A DNA stretch of 64,000 nt from Microtetraspora niveoalba (GCF_001570405.1 NZ_BBYM01000004.1:62001-126000), one strand, 5' to 3'. Positions 16,204 through 24,548 are shown, counted from the stretch's first letter. Numbers and translations: made by a program. The notes: generated by a model not told the origin, from the letters alone.

Positions 16204-17100
16204 TCAGAGCGTGTCGAGGCGGGTCATCTCGTCGTCGGTGAGCCGGAGTGCTCCGGCGGCGATGTTGGCGGCGAGGTGGTCGGGGTTGCCGGTGCCGGGG
16301 ATGGCGAGCACGTGCGGTCCGCGCTGGAGGGTCCAGGCCAGCCGGACCTGGGCGGGGGTGGCTCCGTGGGCGTGGGCGATGGACAGGATGTCGTCGTTGT
16401 CGGTGGCGCTCGCGCCGGCTTCGCGGCCCTTGCCGGCGATGGCGAAGAAGGGGACGAACGCGATGCCCTGTTCGCCGCAGGCGCGCAGAAGGGCGTGGTC
16501 CTCGGGGCGGGCGCCGATGCCGAAGGGGTTCTGGACGCAGACGACGGGGGCGATGCGCCGGGCTTCGGCGAGTTGTTCCTGTGTGGCGTTGGAGATGCCG
16601 AGGTGGCGGATGAGGCCGGCTTGGCGCAGGTCGGCGAGGGCGGCGAAGTGCTCGGCGATGGAGCGGCCGGTCCGGCTCGGTCGGACGCGGAGGTTGACCA
16701 CGTCGAGGTGGTCGCGGCCGAGTTGGCGCAGGTTCTCCTCGACCTGGCCGCGGAGTTGGCCGGGCTCGGCCCACCACCAGTTTCCGGAGGGGTCGCGGCC
16801 GGGCCAGACCTTGGTGGCGATGACGAGGTCGTCCGGGTACGGGGCCAGCGCGCTGTTGATCAGTTCGTTGGCGGAGCGTAGGGAGGAGAAGTAGAAGGCG
16901 GCGGTGTCGATGTGGTTGACGCCGAGTTCGACGGCGCGGCGCAGTACGGCGATGGCGCGGTCGCGGTCGCTCGGGGTGTTGGTGCCGAAGGCTTCGCCGT
17001 TCTGGGGCAGGCGCATGGCGCCGAATCCGATCCGGTTGACGGTCAGGTCGCCGAGTTTCCAGGTGCCGGCGGCGGACGCGGTGATCGTCTTTGAGGTCAT
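16204..17100 (-). CDS. aldo/keto reductase
   Basis: A 298-residue NADPH-dependent reductase with the TIM-barrel motifs GFGAMRLPQ, HIDTAAFYFSS (Asp and Tyr of the active site) and VIATKVWP (Lys). The strand that usually ends in the active-site His reads LDVVNLRVRP, so the His is replaced in this subgroup. The NADP site appears as AIPGTGNPDHLAANI. It is divergent from a TetR gene, with a perfect 20-bp operator in the 115-base gap, so repression by that TetR is likely. Confidence 0.88.
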   Translation of the reverse strand: MTSKTITASAAGTWKLGDLTVNRIGFGAMRLPQNGEAFGTNTPSDRDRAIAVLRRAVELGVNHIDTAAFYFSSLRSANELINSALAPYPDDLVIATKVWPGRDPSGNWWWAEPGQLRGQVEENLRQLGRDHLDVVNLRVRPSRTGRSIAEHFAALADLRQAGLIRHLGISNATQEQLAEARRIAPVVCVQNPFGIGARPEDHALLRACGEQGIAFVPFFAIAGKGREAGASATDNDDILSIAHAHGATPAQVRLAWTLQRGPHVLAIPGTGNPDHLAANIAAGALRLTDDEMTRLDTL

Positions 17101-17184
17101 GGTGGGATTCTTCACCCTTGTGGCCTCTCCCCCGGGCTCGTGTCGTGGTTCTGGTTGTGTCGTGGGGGTGGCATGACTACGGTT

Positions 17185-17204
17185 CCGACCGTCTGGACGG
17201 TCGG
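17185..17204. promoter_or_regulatory. TetR operator
   Basis: CCGACCGTC-TG-GACGGTCGG is a perfect palindrome placed 12 bases upstream of the TetR start and 84 bases upstream of the divergent aldo/keto reductase start. Position and symmetry fit autoregulation plus control of the reductase. Confidence 0.75.
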
Positions 17205-17215
17205 GAGGGAGACGG

Positions 17216-17746
17216 ATGCGGGACAGGATTCTCGACGCCGCGGAGCGGATGCTGGTCGAGGGAGGGGCGGACGCGATCCGGTTGGACGCGGTGGCGGCCC
17301 GGGCCGAGGTGAGCAAGGGCGGTCTGCTGCATCACTTCAGGTCCAAGCAGGCGCTGGTCGAGGGGGTGCTCGAACGGCTGGTGGAGCGGTTCGAGGCCGA
17401 GCTGCCGCCGCCGGGCGCGGAGCCGGGCGCGTTCACCCGGGCGTGGCTGGACGCGGCGATTCCGGGGGCGGATGTGCCCGCGCGGGAGCACGGTGACCAG
17501 GTGTCGGTCGCCCTGCTCGCGGGGCTGTCCGGCGGTCCGGAGGTGCTCGGGGTGTTGCGGGGGTGCTATGAGAGGTGGCAGCGCAGGATCGCGGACGACG
17601 GGCTCGACCCGGTGACGGCCACGCTCGTGCGGCTGGCGGTGGACGGGTGGTGGATGGCGCGGCTGCTCGATCTCGCTCCGCCCCGTGACGACCTGCATGT
17701 CCGGGTGCGGGAGCGGCTCGCGGCGATGGCCGGGGAGGGTGCGTGA
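17216..17746 (+). CDS. TetR-family repressor
   Basis: A 176-residue regulator. The N-terminal helix-turn-helix reads RILDAAERMLVEGGADAIRL followed by VAARAEVSKGGLLHHFRSKQ. The C-terminal ligand domain is of the short TetR_C type seen near small membrane proteins. GGGAGGGAG precedes the ATG. It overlaps the next gene by four bases and is preceded by its probable operator. Confidence 0.9.
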   Translation: MRDRILDAAERMLVEGGADAIRLDAVAARAEVSKGGLLHHFRSKQALVEGVLERLVERFEAELPPPGAEPGAFTRAWLDAAIPGADVPAREHGDQVSVALLAGLSGGPEVLGVLRGCYERWQRRIADDGLDPVTATLVRLAVDGWWMARLLDLAPPRDDLHVRVRERLAAMAGEGA

Positions 17747-18213
17747 GTCCTCGTACGCGGGCGGGCGGGGCCGCGCCGGTGGGTCGTGTGCTGGCGGCGA
17801 CGAAGGTCGCCATGCTGGTCGCCGACGTGGGCCTGCTCGTGTATTGGGCGGTGGTGTTCGCGGGTCTGATCCCGCCGGAGCTGGCCTACAAGGACTACGA
17901 CGATCCGATCTTGTCCGACTGGAACGTGTCGTTCGTCGCGCTGGATGTGGCGGCGAGTGTGACGGGGCTGGCGACGTTGTGCTGTACGGCGGCGTGGCGG
18001 CCGCTGATGACCGTGTCGCTCACGCTGACGAGCACGGCCGGTCTGCAGGCGGTCGCGTTCTGGGCGTTGCGCGGGGATTTCACGCTCGCCTGGTGGTTGC
18101 CGAACCTGTTCCTGCTGCTGTTCCCGTTGCCCGGTCTGGTCGCGCTGGTGCGGGGGCCGGGGCGTACGGCGTGGCGGGCCGGGTGGGAAGGGCCCAGCCG
18201 CCGGTGTGCGTGA
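17743..18213 (+). CDS. DUF5360-type membrane protein
   Basis: A 156-residue protein with four membrane helices (ATKVAMLVADVGLLVYWAVV, then segments around FVALDVAASVTGLATLCC, AGLQAVAFWALRG and WWLPNLFLLLFPLPGLVALV). The motif LAYKDYDDPILSDWNVSF is typical of DUF5360 (YvaD-like) proteins. It is co-translated with the TetR gene (GTGA overlap), so it is probably part of the same regulon. Role unknown. Confidence 0.75.
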   Translation: MSPRTRAGGAAPVGRVLAATKVAMLVADVGLLVYWAVVFAGLIPPELAYKDYDDPILSDWNVSFVALDVAASVTGLATLCCTAAWRPLMTVSLTLTSTAGLQAVAFWALRGDFTLAWWLPNLFLLLFPLPGLVALVRGPGRTAWRAGWEGPSRRCA

Positions 18214-18226
18214 CCGGCGGCTGGGC
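18192..18226 (+). terminator. strong hairpin terminator
   Basis: GCCCAGCCGCCGGT (18192-18205) and its exact complement at 18213-18226 make a 14-bp stem with a seven-base loop. The stop codon of the DUF5360 gene (18211-18213) abuts the second arm. It can terminate transcription from both sides, between convergent genes. Confidence 0.75.
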
Positions 18227-18246
18227 GGGTGGGAGCGGGCGGTGCG

Positions 18247-19089
18247 TCAGACCCGCTGCCACAGTGCGGGAACGTTGGGGGGCTCCCAGCCGACCTGGGC
18301 GGTGTGTGTCTGGAGGCAGCGGTAGGTGGCGCCGCCGTAGGTGACCTGGGCTCCGGCCTGGTAGGTGGTGCCGGCGCGCCAGGTGCCGCCGGGGGGTGTG
18401 CTCGGGGAGACGCTGGGTGAGGGGCTCGGCGACTGGCCGGGGCCGCCGGGCACGTTGAGGACGAAGTCGAACGTGGCCTCCTTGCCCGGGTTGGCCGTGC
18501 GGACGTTCATGAGGAGGCGGGGGTCGTAGATGGTGTCGGTGCTGTTGCGGGGTTCGCCCGGGAAGTAGAGCTGGGTGGTGAGGATCGGGCGGTTGGGCGC
18601 CTGGACCTTGACGTGGATGTGGCGGGTGCGTCCCGGGTAGAGGCCGGGGACGATCGTGGTGAGGGTGAAGGCGCCCTGGGCGTTGGTGTACTGGTGGCCG
18701 CGGAAGGTGAATCCGACGTTGTCGTAGCCGCCGTTGTTGTCGGCCTGCCAGAAGTCGAGCAGCACGTTGGCGAGCGGCTGGCAGGCGAGGCCGAAGACGT
18801 AGCCGCTGAGGGTGAGGGGGGTGCCGGGGGTGCCGGGCCCGGCCAGGGTGGTGCGCAGCGGCGAGTTGGGCTTGAAGTACGGGCCTTCGATCTGCGGGAT
18901 CGTCGGGTCGTCGTCGTCGGAGCAGTAGGGCGTGGGGACGAGGGGCTCGCCCGTGGCCCGCGCGTCGCGGGCCAGGGCGGGGAGCTGTCCGACGAGCAGC
19001 GGGAGCGGGGCGACCAGGGCGGCCTTGAGCAGGGTTTTGCGGGTGATGCCCTTGCTCTCCTGCTCCGCGGGCGTGTTCTCGGTGTCCAT
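18247..19089 (-). CDS. secreted intradiol dioxygenase with C-terminal carbohydrate-binding module
   Basis: A 280-residue exported protein. An N-terminal signal region (ITRKTLLKAALVAPLPLLVG) is followed by an intradiol ring-cleavage domain: GPYFKPNSPLR supplies the first Tyr ligand, and GLYPGRTRHIHVKV the second Tyr and two His ligands of ferric iron. A Ser/Pro linker (GQSPSPSPSVSPSTPPGG) leads to a CBM5/12-like chitin/cellulose-binding module (WRAGTTYQAGAQVTYGGATY then VGWEPPNVPALWQ). The design fits oxidation of aromatic compounds at lignocellulose or chitin surfaces, as described for a Streptomyces homologue. ATG 19087-19089. Confidence 0.88.
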   Translation of the reverse strand: MDTENTPAEQESKGITRKTLLKAALVAPLPLLVGQLPALARDARATGEPLVPTPYCSDDDDPTIPQIEGPYFKPNSPLRTTLAGPGTPGTPLTLSGYVFGLACQPLANVLLDFWQADNNGGYDNVGFTFRGHQYTNAQGAFTLTTIVPGLYPGRTRHIHVKVQAPNRPILTTQLYFPGEPRNSTDTIYDPRLLMNVRTANPGKEATFDFVLNVPGGPGQSPSPSPSVSPSTPPGGTWRAGTTYQAGAQVTYGGATYRCLQTHTAQVGWEPPNVPALWQRV

Positions 19090-19319
19090 CAGTGGCCTTC
19101 TCGATGTCGGGGTGAGGCGCCCGGCCCGGGTTCCGTCCCTCTCGTACGCCGGCGGGGTGTGGGTGGCGGTCGGCTGGTGTGCGGGGTGGGGACGGTCCGG
19201 TCCGGGGCGCCTGGACTGGACCAAAGCTGACACGGAATGGATCAGGTGAACACCTTACAAGTTTCCATAACTGGGTGATATGGATGCGTTTGCGCAGGTG
19301 AGTGAGGGTGTGGCCGCGG

Positions 19320-20306
19320 TCAGGGGCGGAGGACGAGGCGGCCGGTCGCCTGGCCGTCCTCCAGCATGCGGTGGGCGTCGGCGTCCTGGTCCAGGGGCAG
19401 GATCTCGCCGACGCGTACGCGCAGGGCGCCGGCGGCCAGCAGGCGGTTGACGAGTGCGGCGGCGTCGGCGAGGTCGGCGGTGGCGGCGTTGGAGATGGCG
19501 AAGCCGAGCAGGCGGGCGTCTCGGGTGTAGAGGGATCCGATGGGGATCTCGGCGCGGGCGGAGATGCCGGCGGTGAGCAGGACGCGTCCGCCGCGGGCGA
19601 GGAGCGGGGTGACGCCGGGGATGTCGTGGTGTCCGGAGGTGTCCCAGTAGACGTCGATGCCGTCGGGGGTGGCCTTGCCGAGGTGGGTGAACAGGTGCGG
19701 GTCGCGGTAGTCGAGGACCTCGGCGGCGCCGAGGTCGTGACAGTGCGGGGCGTCGGCGGGCCGGGCGGTGGCGATGACGTGGGCTCCGGCGGTGGCGGCC
19801 ATGGTGATGGCGCAGGAGCCGACGGCGCCCGCTCCCCCGCCGATGACGACGGTCTCGCCGGGGCGGACGCGCGCTTCGCGGAAGAGGCCGAGGAACGCGG
19901 TGGCGGCGGGGTGGAGGGCGGCGACGGCCGTGACGGGGTCGACGCTGGGCGGGAGCGGGTAGAGCCGGTCGGCGGGGACGACGGCGAGGGTGGCGAAGGA
20001 GCCCTGGCGGCCGCCGTGGCCGAGGCTGTTGCACCAGACGCGGTCGCCGGTGGTGAAGCCGGTGGCGCCGGGGCCGGTCGCGGCGACGGTGCCGGTGAGG
20101 TCGCGTCCGATGACGAACGGGAAGGGGGTGGGGGTGCGGTAGAGGCCGGAGCGGACGAACGTGTCGACGTGGTTGGCGGCGACGGCGTCGACGTGGACGA
20201 GGACGTCGGTGGGGCCCGGCTCGGGGAGGGGGAGGTCGCCGACGCGGATGCGTTCGGCGGGGCCGAGCTCGGTCACGTAGGCGGCGCGCGTGTGCGAGGT
20301 GCCCAT
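19320..20306 (-). CDS. zinc-independent NADPH:quinone reductase family (MDR)
   Basis: A 328-residue medium-chain dehydrogenase/reductase of the quinone reductase type, lacking the structural zinc cysteines. The nucleotide-binding motif is ETVVIGGGAGAVGSCAITMA, and the N-terminal lobe has VHVDAVAANHVDTFVRSGLY. The start ATG (20304-20306) has only a weak ribosome site. Upstream lie a stub of another reductase gene and a 34-bp palindrome, so this gene may have captured a foreign promoter after a deletion. Confidence 0.85.
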   Translation of the reverse strand: MGTSHTRAAYVTELGPAERIRVGDLPLPEPGPTDVLVHVDAVAANHVDTFVRSGLYRTPTPFPFVIGRDLTGTVAATGPGATGFTTGDRVWCNSLGHGGRQGSFATLAVVPADRLYPLPPSVDPVTAVAALHPAATAFLGLFREARVRPGETVVIGGGAGAVGSCAITMAATAGAHVIATARPADAPHCHDLGAAEVLDYRDPHLFTHLGKATPDGIDVYWDTSGHHDIPGVTPLLARGGRVLLTAGISARAEIPIGSLYTRDARLLGFAISNAATADLADAAALVNRLLAAGALRVRVGEILPLDQDADAHRMLEDGQATGRLVLRP

Positions 20307-20359
20307 GGTTTCGAGGTTCTCACGGGTGGGGTGACGCGGCGCGGAGGGGGTGGGCGGTG

Positions 20360-20404
20360 AGGGGCGGCGCCGTAGACGACGGCGACTTTGTTGTCCAGGA
20401 GCAT
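20360..20404 (-). pseudogene. N-terminal stub of a short-chain dehydrogenase
   Basis: ATG at 20402-20404, preceded by GGAAGGA, begins MLLDNKVAVVYGAA, the first strand and start of the glycine motif of short-chain dehydrogenases (normally followed by xGxIG). After 15 codons the similarity ends in Pro/Arg-rich sequence. The gene has lost everything but its promoter, ribosome site and N-terminus. Confidence 0.6.
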
Positions 20405-20442
20405 GGCGTGTCCTTCCGCGTCGAGTGGCGGCGGGCCACTCG

Positions 20443-20476
20443 TTCAACCTACGAGTTGATCAACTCGTAGGTTGAA
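20443..20476. promoter_or_regulatory. 34-bp perfect palindrome, operator
   Basis: TTCAACCTACGAGTTGA is followed directly by its exact complement. It lies 39 bases upstream of the short-chain dehydrogenase stub and 137 bases upstream of the intact quinone reductase. The length and AT content fit a TetR- or MarR-type operator. No regulator gene is adjacent in the window. 20477-20612 holds no gene. Confidence 0.75.
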
Positions 20477-20612
20477 TACGTCGTCCAGTCGAGGCTCCTG
20501 GGGGGTGGGGCGACGGCGACCACCCGGTGCGGGCGCGGGCGGCGGCCGCCCGAGCGCGTGCTCCGCTGCTTAGCGGCGGGGCTGCTCAGCGGCGCTGCTC
20601 AGGATGAGGCTT

Positions 20613-21806
20613 TCAGCCGAAGAGATTCGGCCAATCACCGCTGCGAACCCGGACGTCCTCGGCCACCTCTTTCACCGACCGGCCGTCGGTATCGATGCGC
20701 AGTTGACCCGCTCCGGCCCGATCGAGCGCGTTGGCCTCGCGTGCCGCTCGTTCGGCGATACGGTGCAGGGCGTCCGGGGCCAGCCCTCTCAGTTCATCGC
20801 CCGGTATGGCCGGCCCGCCTCCCCGGCCACGCTGCGCGACGCGCTCGGCCAGCGTTGCCGGCCCGGCATGCAGACGGCACACGGTCAATGCCGCTGCGGG
20901 CAGCGACTCGGCGTAGAGGCGGACGGTGTCGGCGGAGTCGGCTTCCCCGGAGACGATCAGGCACTGCGCACCCGCCGCGCGATATCCGGCCCAGATCGCC
21001 GCGAGGTTGCGCGCCTTGAGGCCGTGACTGTCCACGTCGTCGTCGGCGACGGGGCGTAGTGCACCGATCTGCTTCACATCGACATAGGCGGCTCGCACGC
21101 CGGTGCGGTAGACCTGCGTGAAGATCTCGTAGCCGACCGTCGACTTCCCGACCGCCGTGGCACCGCAGAGCCACAGCACGGGTACCGGCACGGAAGTCGG
21201 TGCGGCCTCTTCCCGCGGTGTCGGCGGGGGGTTCCGCCGGTTGACGACGCGCTGAAGCGTGGCAGCGGGAAGGGCACCCGGCCATCCGGCGCCCGGCCAT
21301 CCCCCGGCGCGGTCACAGATCAGTCGGGCCGTCTCGGAAACCGTGAGGCCGCCGGTATCCACGCACACGTCGGCGTAGTCGCTCCGCTCCAGGGACTCCG
21401 CCTCGGCGACCGCGTCCTCCACCAGTTCCGGACGCCACCCCCGCCCAAGAAACCGTTCCTTGAGCTCAGCGTCATCGACGCGCAGTCGGCATATTGTGAA
21501 CGCGGCGTCGGGAAGGAGGGCCGTGTACTCACGAACCTCCTCGGGAGTGTCGACAAAGCCCGCGAGGATCAGGCACTGCAGCCCTTCGTGCTGAAAGTGC
21601 GGCCACATCGCCGCCAGACTCCGCGCGCGGACGCGATGCGTCGTGCCCTCCGGCATGGGATGACACAGGCTGATCTGGTCGGCGTCGACGAACGCCGTCG
21701 TGATACCACTGCGGCTCAGCTGCTCGAACACCTCCCAGCCGACCGTGGACTTTCCGACGCCCGTAGGCCCCGACAGCCAGAGCAGAGGCAGCGAAGGGTT
21801 GCTCAT
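20613..21806 (-). CDS. tandem P-loop kinase-like protein
   Basis: A 397-residue protein made of two similar nucleotide-binding halves. The first has LLWLSGPTGVGKSTVGWEVF and VDADQISLCHPMPEGTTH; the second has VLWLCGATAVGKSTVGYEIF and VDVKQIGALRPVADDD. Each then has an RxLAAMW/RNLAAIW helix and a strand CLILAGF/CLIVSGE like a Walker B region. The halves arose by duplication and resemble small-molecule kinases (AAA_33/gluconate-kinase type). It is separated from the hyp genes by 184 bases and is not HypB. Substrate unknown. Confidence 0.75.
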   Translation of the reverse strand: MSNPSLPLLWLSGPTGVGKSTVGWEVFEQLSRSGITTAFVDADQISLCHPMPEGTTHRVRARSLAAMWPHFQHEGLQCLILAGFVDTPEEVREYTALLPDAAFTICRLRVDDAELKERFLGRGWRPELVEDAVAEAESLERSDYADVCVDTGGLTVSETARLICDRAGGWPGAGWPGALPAATLQRVVNRRNPPPTPREEAAPTSVPVPVLWLCGATAVGKSTVGYEIFTQVYRTGVRAAYVDVKQIGALRPVADDDVDSHGLKARNLAAIWAGYRAAGAQCLIVSGEADSADTVRLYAESLPAAALTVCRLHAGPATLAERVAQRGRGGGPAIPGDELRGLAPDALHRIAERAAREANALDRAGAGQLRIDTDGRSVKEVAEDVRVRSGDWPNLFG

Positions 21807-21990
21807 CCGCGCGACATTAACGGGCTCCCGGTGGAGCGAGCGAGTGTATTTCGCCGCCGTCAGGCGAACTGCCGGGTCCCCTTCGGCCGGGCGGTGCAGA
21901 TCCCGCAGCCGCGCCGTACCGGAAGCCGAACCGGAAGCAGTCGCGCCGCACGCCGTACGTACCCCGAGGCCTGCGGCCGGGTCCGCGGTG

Positions 21991-23139
21991 TCAGCAGATG
22001 CGCGGGAGGGGGTCGCCGACGAGGAGGTCGACGATGCGGGTGCCGCCGAAGCAGGTTTTGAGGAGGACCAGGCCGGGCGGGTCGTCGCCGGCGTGGCCGA
22101 TGAGGGCGGCGTCGGCGCCGAGGGGGTGGGAGCGCAGGGCGTCGAGCGCGGCGTCGGCGTGGCCGGGGGCGACGACGGTGATCATGCGGCCTTCGCAGGC
22201 GACGTAGAGGGGGTCGATGCCGAGGAGTTCGCAGGCTCCGCGTACTTCGGGGCGGACGGGGACGGTGTTCTCGTCGAGGACGACGCAGACCTGGGAGGCG
22301 GCGGCGATCTCGTTGAGTACGGTGGCCACTCCCCCGCGGGTGGCGTCGCGCAGGCAGCGTACGGCGTCGCCGCAGGTGGCGAGGAGGCGGGCGGTGAGGT
22401 CGTGGAGGGGGGCGGTGTCGGAGGTGAGGTGGGCCTCGATGTCGAGCTCGCCCCGGGCGAGCATGATCGTCATGCCGTGGTCGCCGATGGGGCCGGAGAC
22501 GATGACGGCGTCGCCGGGGGTGACGGAGGCGGCGCTGAGGGCGGTGCCGTGGTCGAGGGTGCCGACTCCGGCGGTGGTGATGTAGCAGCCGTCGGCCTTG
22601 CCGTTCTCGACGACCTTGGTGTCGCCGGTGACGATGTGGACGCCGGCGGCGCGGGCGGCGGCGGCCATGGAGTCGGTGATGCGGCGCAGGTCGGCGACGG
22701 GGAGGCCCTCTTCGAGGATGAAGGCGGCGGTGAGGTGGCGGGGGGTGGCGCCGCACATGGCGAGGTCGTTGACGGTGCCGTTGACGGCGAGGTCGCCGAT
22801 GTCCCCGCCGGGGAAGAAGAGGGGTTTGACGACGAAGGAGTCGGTGGTGAGGGCGAGGCCGCCGGTGACGGCTCCGTCGGCGAGGGGTTCCAGAAGGGGG
22901 TTGCGGAACGCCTCGAGGAAGACGGCCTGGATGAGGGTGTGGGTGGCCTTGCCTCCGGCGCCGTGGGCGAGGGTGATGAGTTCCTCGCGGAGGCGGGGCT
23001 TGGCGCGGCGGGCGCGTTCGATGCGGTCGAGGACCTGGTCCTCGCGGGTGGGGTGGTGGAGGTGGCCGGCTTCGCGTACGGCCGTCTCGGCCCAGGGGGC
23101 GGTGGTCTCCGGCCCGTGCGGGGTGGGTTCGGTGCTCAC
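21991..23139 (-). CDS. hypE: hydrogenase maturation protein HypE
   Basis: A 382-residue PurM/AIR-synthase-like protein that dehydrates carbamoylated cysteine to thiocyanate for the cyanide ligands of NiFe hydrogenase. It has ITLAHGAGGKATHTLI, DIGDLAVNGTVNDLAMCGA and the C-terminal PRIC, whose terminal Cys is the acceptor residue. GTG at 23137-23139 overlaps the hypD stop by four bases. The N-terminus is about 35 residues longer than usual. It is last in the operon. Confidence 0.93.
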   Translation of the reverse strand: MSTEPTPHGPETTAPWAETAVREAGHLHHPTREDQVLDRIERARRAKPRLREELITLAHGAGGKATHTLIQAVFLEAFRNPLLEPLADGAVTGGLALTTDSFVVKPLFFPGGDIGDLAVNGTVNDLAMCGATPRHLTAAFILEEGLPVADLRRITDSMAAAARAAGVHIVTGDTKVVENGKADGCYITTAGVGTLDHGTALSAASVTPGDAVIVSGPIGDHGMTIMLARGELDIEAHLTSDTAPLHDLTARLLATCGDAVRCLRDATRGGVATVLNEIAAASQVCVVLDENTVPVRPEVRGACELLGIDPLYVACEGRMITVVAPGHADAALDALRSHPLGADAALIGHAGDDPPGLVLLKTCFGGTRIVDLLVGDPLPRIC

Positions 23140-24263
23140 CGGCCGGTCGCCTCCTTGACGCGGCTGCGGGAGAAGCGGCCGAAGTTGTAGTAGGCGGCGC
23201 AGGCGCCCTCGGAGGAGACCATGCAGGTGCCGATGGGGGTCTCGGGGGTGCAGGCGGTGCCGAAGACCTTGCATTCCCACGGTTTGAGCACGCCTTTGAG
23301 TACCTCGCCGCATTGGCAGGCCTTGGGGTCGGCGACGCGTACGCCGGGGATGTGGAAGATGCGTTCGGCGTCGTAGGCGGCGTATTTCTCGGTCATCTTG
23401 AGGGCGGAGTGGGAGATGGATCCGAGGCCGCGCCATTCGAAGTAGGGGCGCAGTTCCATGACGCGGCTGATGGCGTTGAGGGCTTTGGCGTTGCCGTTCC
23501 AGGGGACGACGCGGGCGTACTGGTTCTCGACCTGGCTGCGGCCGTGGGCGAGCTGGGTGAGGATCTGGTGGACCGAGCGCAGCACGTCGAGGGGTTCGAA
23601 GCCGGTGACGACGAGGGGTTTGCCGTAGGTGTGGGCGATGAACTCGTACGGGCGGCAGCCGATGACGGCGGAGACGTGGCCGGGGCCGATGAAGCCGTCC
23701 AGGTGCAGGTCGGGTGAGTCGAGGATGGCTTTGATCGCCGGGATGATCGTGACGTGGTTGCAGAAGACGGAGAAGTTGCGGATCCCCTCGGCTTCGGCGC
23801 GCAGGACGGTCATGGCGGTGGAGGGGGCGGTGGTCTCGAAGCCGATGGCCATGAAGACGACGCGTTTGCGGGGGTTCTGTTTGGCGATCTTGAGGGCGTC
23901 GAGGGGTGAGTAGACCATGCGGATGTCGGCGCCGCGCGCTTTGGCGTCGAGGAAGGAGCCGCGGCCTCCGGGGACGCGCATCATGTCGCCGAAGGAGGTC
24001 ATGATGACGTCGGGTTGCTCGGCGATGTGGACGGCGTCGTCGAGGCGTCCCATGGGGATGACGCAGACGGGGCAGCCGGGGCCGTGGATGAGGGTGACGG
24101 CCTCGGGCAGGTAGTCCTCCAGGCCGTGTTTGTAGATGGTGTGGGTGTGGCCGCCGCAGACCTCCATGAACTTGTAGGTGCGGCCGGGGCGGCAGAGCGG
24201 GGCCATCGCTGCGGCCAGGGCGCGGGCCTGCCCGGCGTCGCGGTATTCGTCGACGAAGCGCAT
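23136..24263 (-). CDS. hypD: hydrogenase maturation protein HypD
   Basis: A 375-residue iron-sulphur scaffold protein that, with HypC, carries the Fe(CN)2CO group. The family motifs are intact: KFMEVCGGHTHTIYKHGLED, HGPGCPVCV, GFETTAPSTA, GPGHVSAVIG, and the C-terminal cysteines in ACQCGEVLKGVLKPWECKVF and AACTPETPIG-like positions. It lies between hypC (six bases apart) and hypE (four-base overlap). Confidence 0.95.
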   Translation of the reverse strand: MRFVDEYRDAGQARALAAAMAPLCRPGRTYKFMEVCGGHTHTIYKHGLEDYLPEAVTLIHGPGCPVCVIPMGRLDDAVHIAEQPDVIMTSFGDMMRVPGGRGSFLDAKARGADIRMVYSPLDALKIAKQNPRKRVVFMAIGFETTAPSTAMTVLRAEAEGIRNFSVFCNHVTIIPAIKAILDSPDLHLDGFIGPGHVSAVIGCRPYEFIAHTYGKPLVVTGFEPLDVLRSVHQILTQLAHGRSQVENQYARVVPWNGNAKALNAISRVMELRPYFEWRGLGSISHSALKMTEKYAAYDAERIFHIPGVRVADPKACQCGEVLKGVLKPWECKVFGTACTPETPIGTCMVSSEGACAAYYNFGRFSRSRVKEATGR

Positions 24264-24269
24264 CGGGTG

Positions 24270-24548
24270 TCACCCCTGTTCGATGGTGGATTCGCGGAGG
24301 GCGGCGATCTCGTCGTCGTACGGGTCGCCGATGCTGTGGAGGAAGTCGAGCGCGGCGGCGGCCTCGGCTTCGTCGATCTTGGAGAGGGCGAAGCCGACGT
24401 GGATGAGGACCCAGTCGCCGGGGGCGAGGTCCTCGCGGTCGAGGAGGCCGATGTTGATGGCCCGTCGTACGCCGCTGATGTCGACCATGGCGAGGTCAGG
24501 CGGGTCGTGCAGGATCTCCGCTATCTCGCCGGGGATTCCCAGGCACAT
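24270..24548 (-). CDS. hypC: hydrogenase maturation chaperone HypC
   Basis: A 92-residue OB-fold chaperone starting MCLGIPGEI with the essential Cys2, followed by MVDISGVRRAINIGLL and APGDWVLIHVGFALSKID. It hands the iron-cyanide group from HypD to the hydrogenase large subunit. Its start lies 53 bases inside the 3' end of hypA, an unusually long overlap that suggests coupled translation. Confidence 0.95.
   Translation of the reverse strand: MCLGIPGEIAEILHDPPDLAMVDISGVRRAINIGLLDREDLAPGDWVLIHVGFALSKIDEAEAAAALDFLHSIGDPYDDEIAALRESTIEQG

Noticed and set aside
15134-16777. A 547-residue minus-strand frame rich in Arg and Pro
   Set aside because: Composition typical of an out-of-frame reading of high-GC DNA; the APH gene and the aldo/keto reductase gene account for the region.
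21150-21185. HypB GTPase candidate at the P-loop of the tandem kinase
   Set aside because: GATAVGKST with VDVKQI is kinase-like; the HypB His-rich N-terminus, GTPase switch motifs and nickel-binding cysteines are absent.
21991-24273. A 760-residue frame that might be a hypD-hypE fusion
   Set aside because: hypD is read in another frame (23136-24263) with all its motifs; the frame upstream of 23139 is an Arg/Pro-rich shadow.
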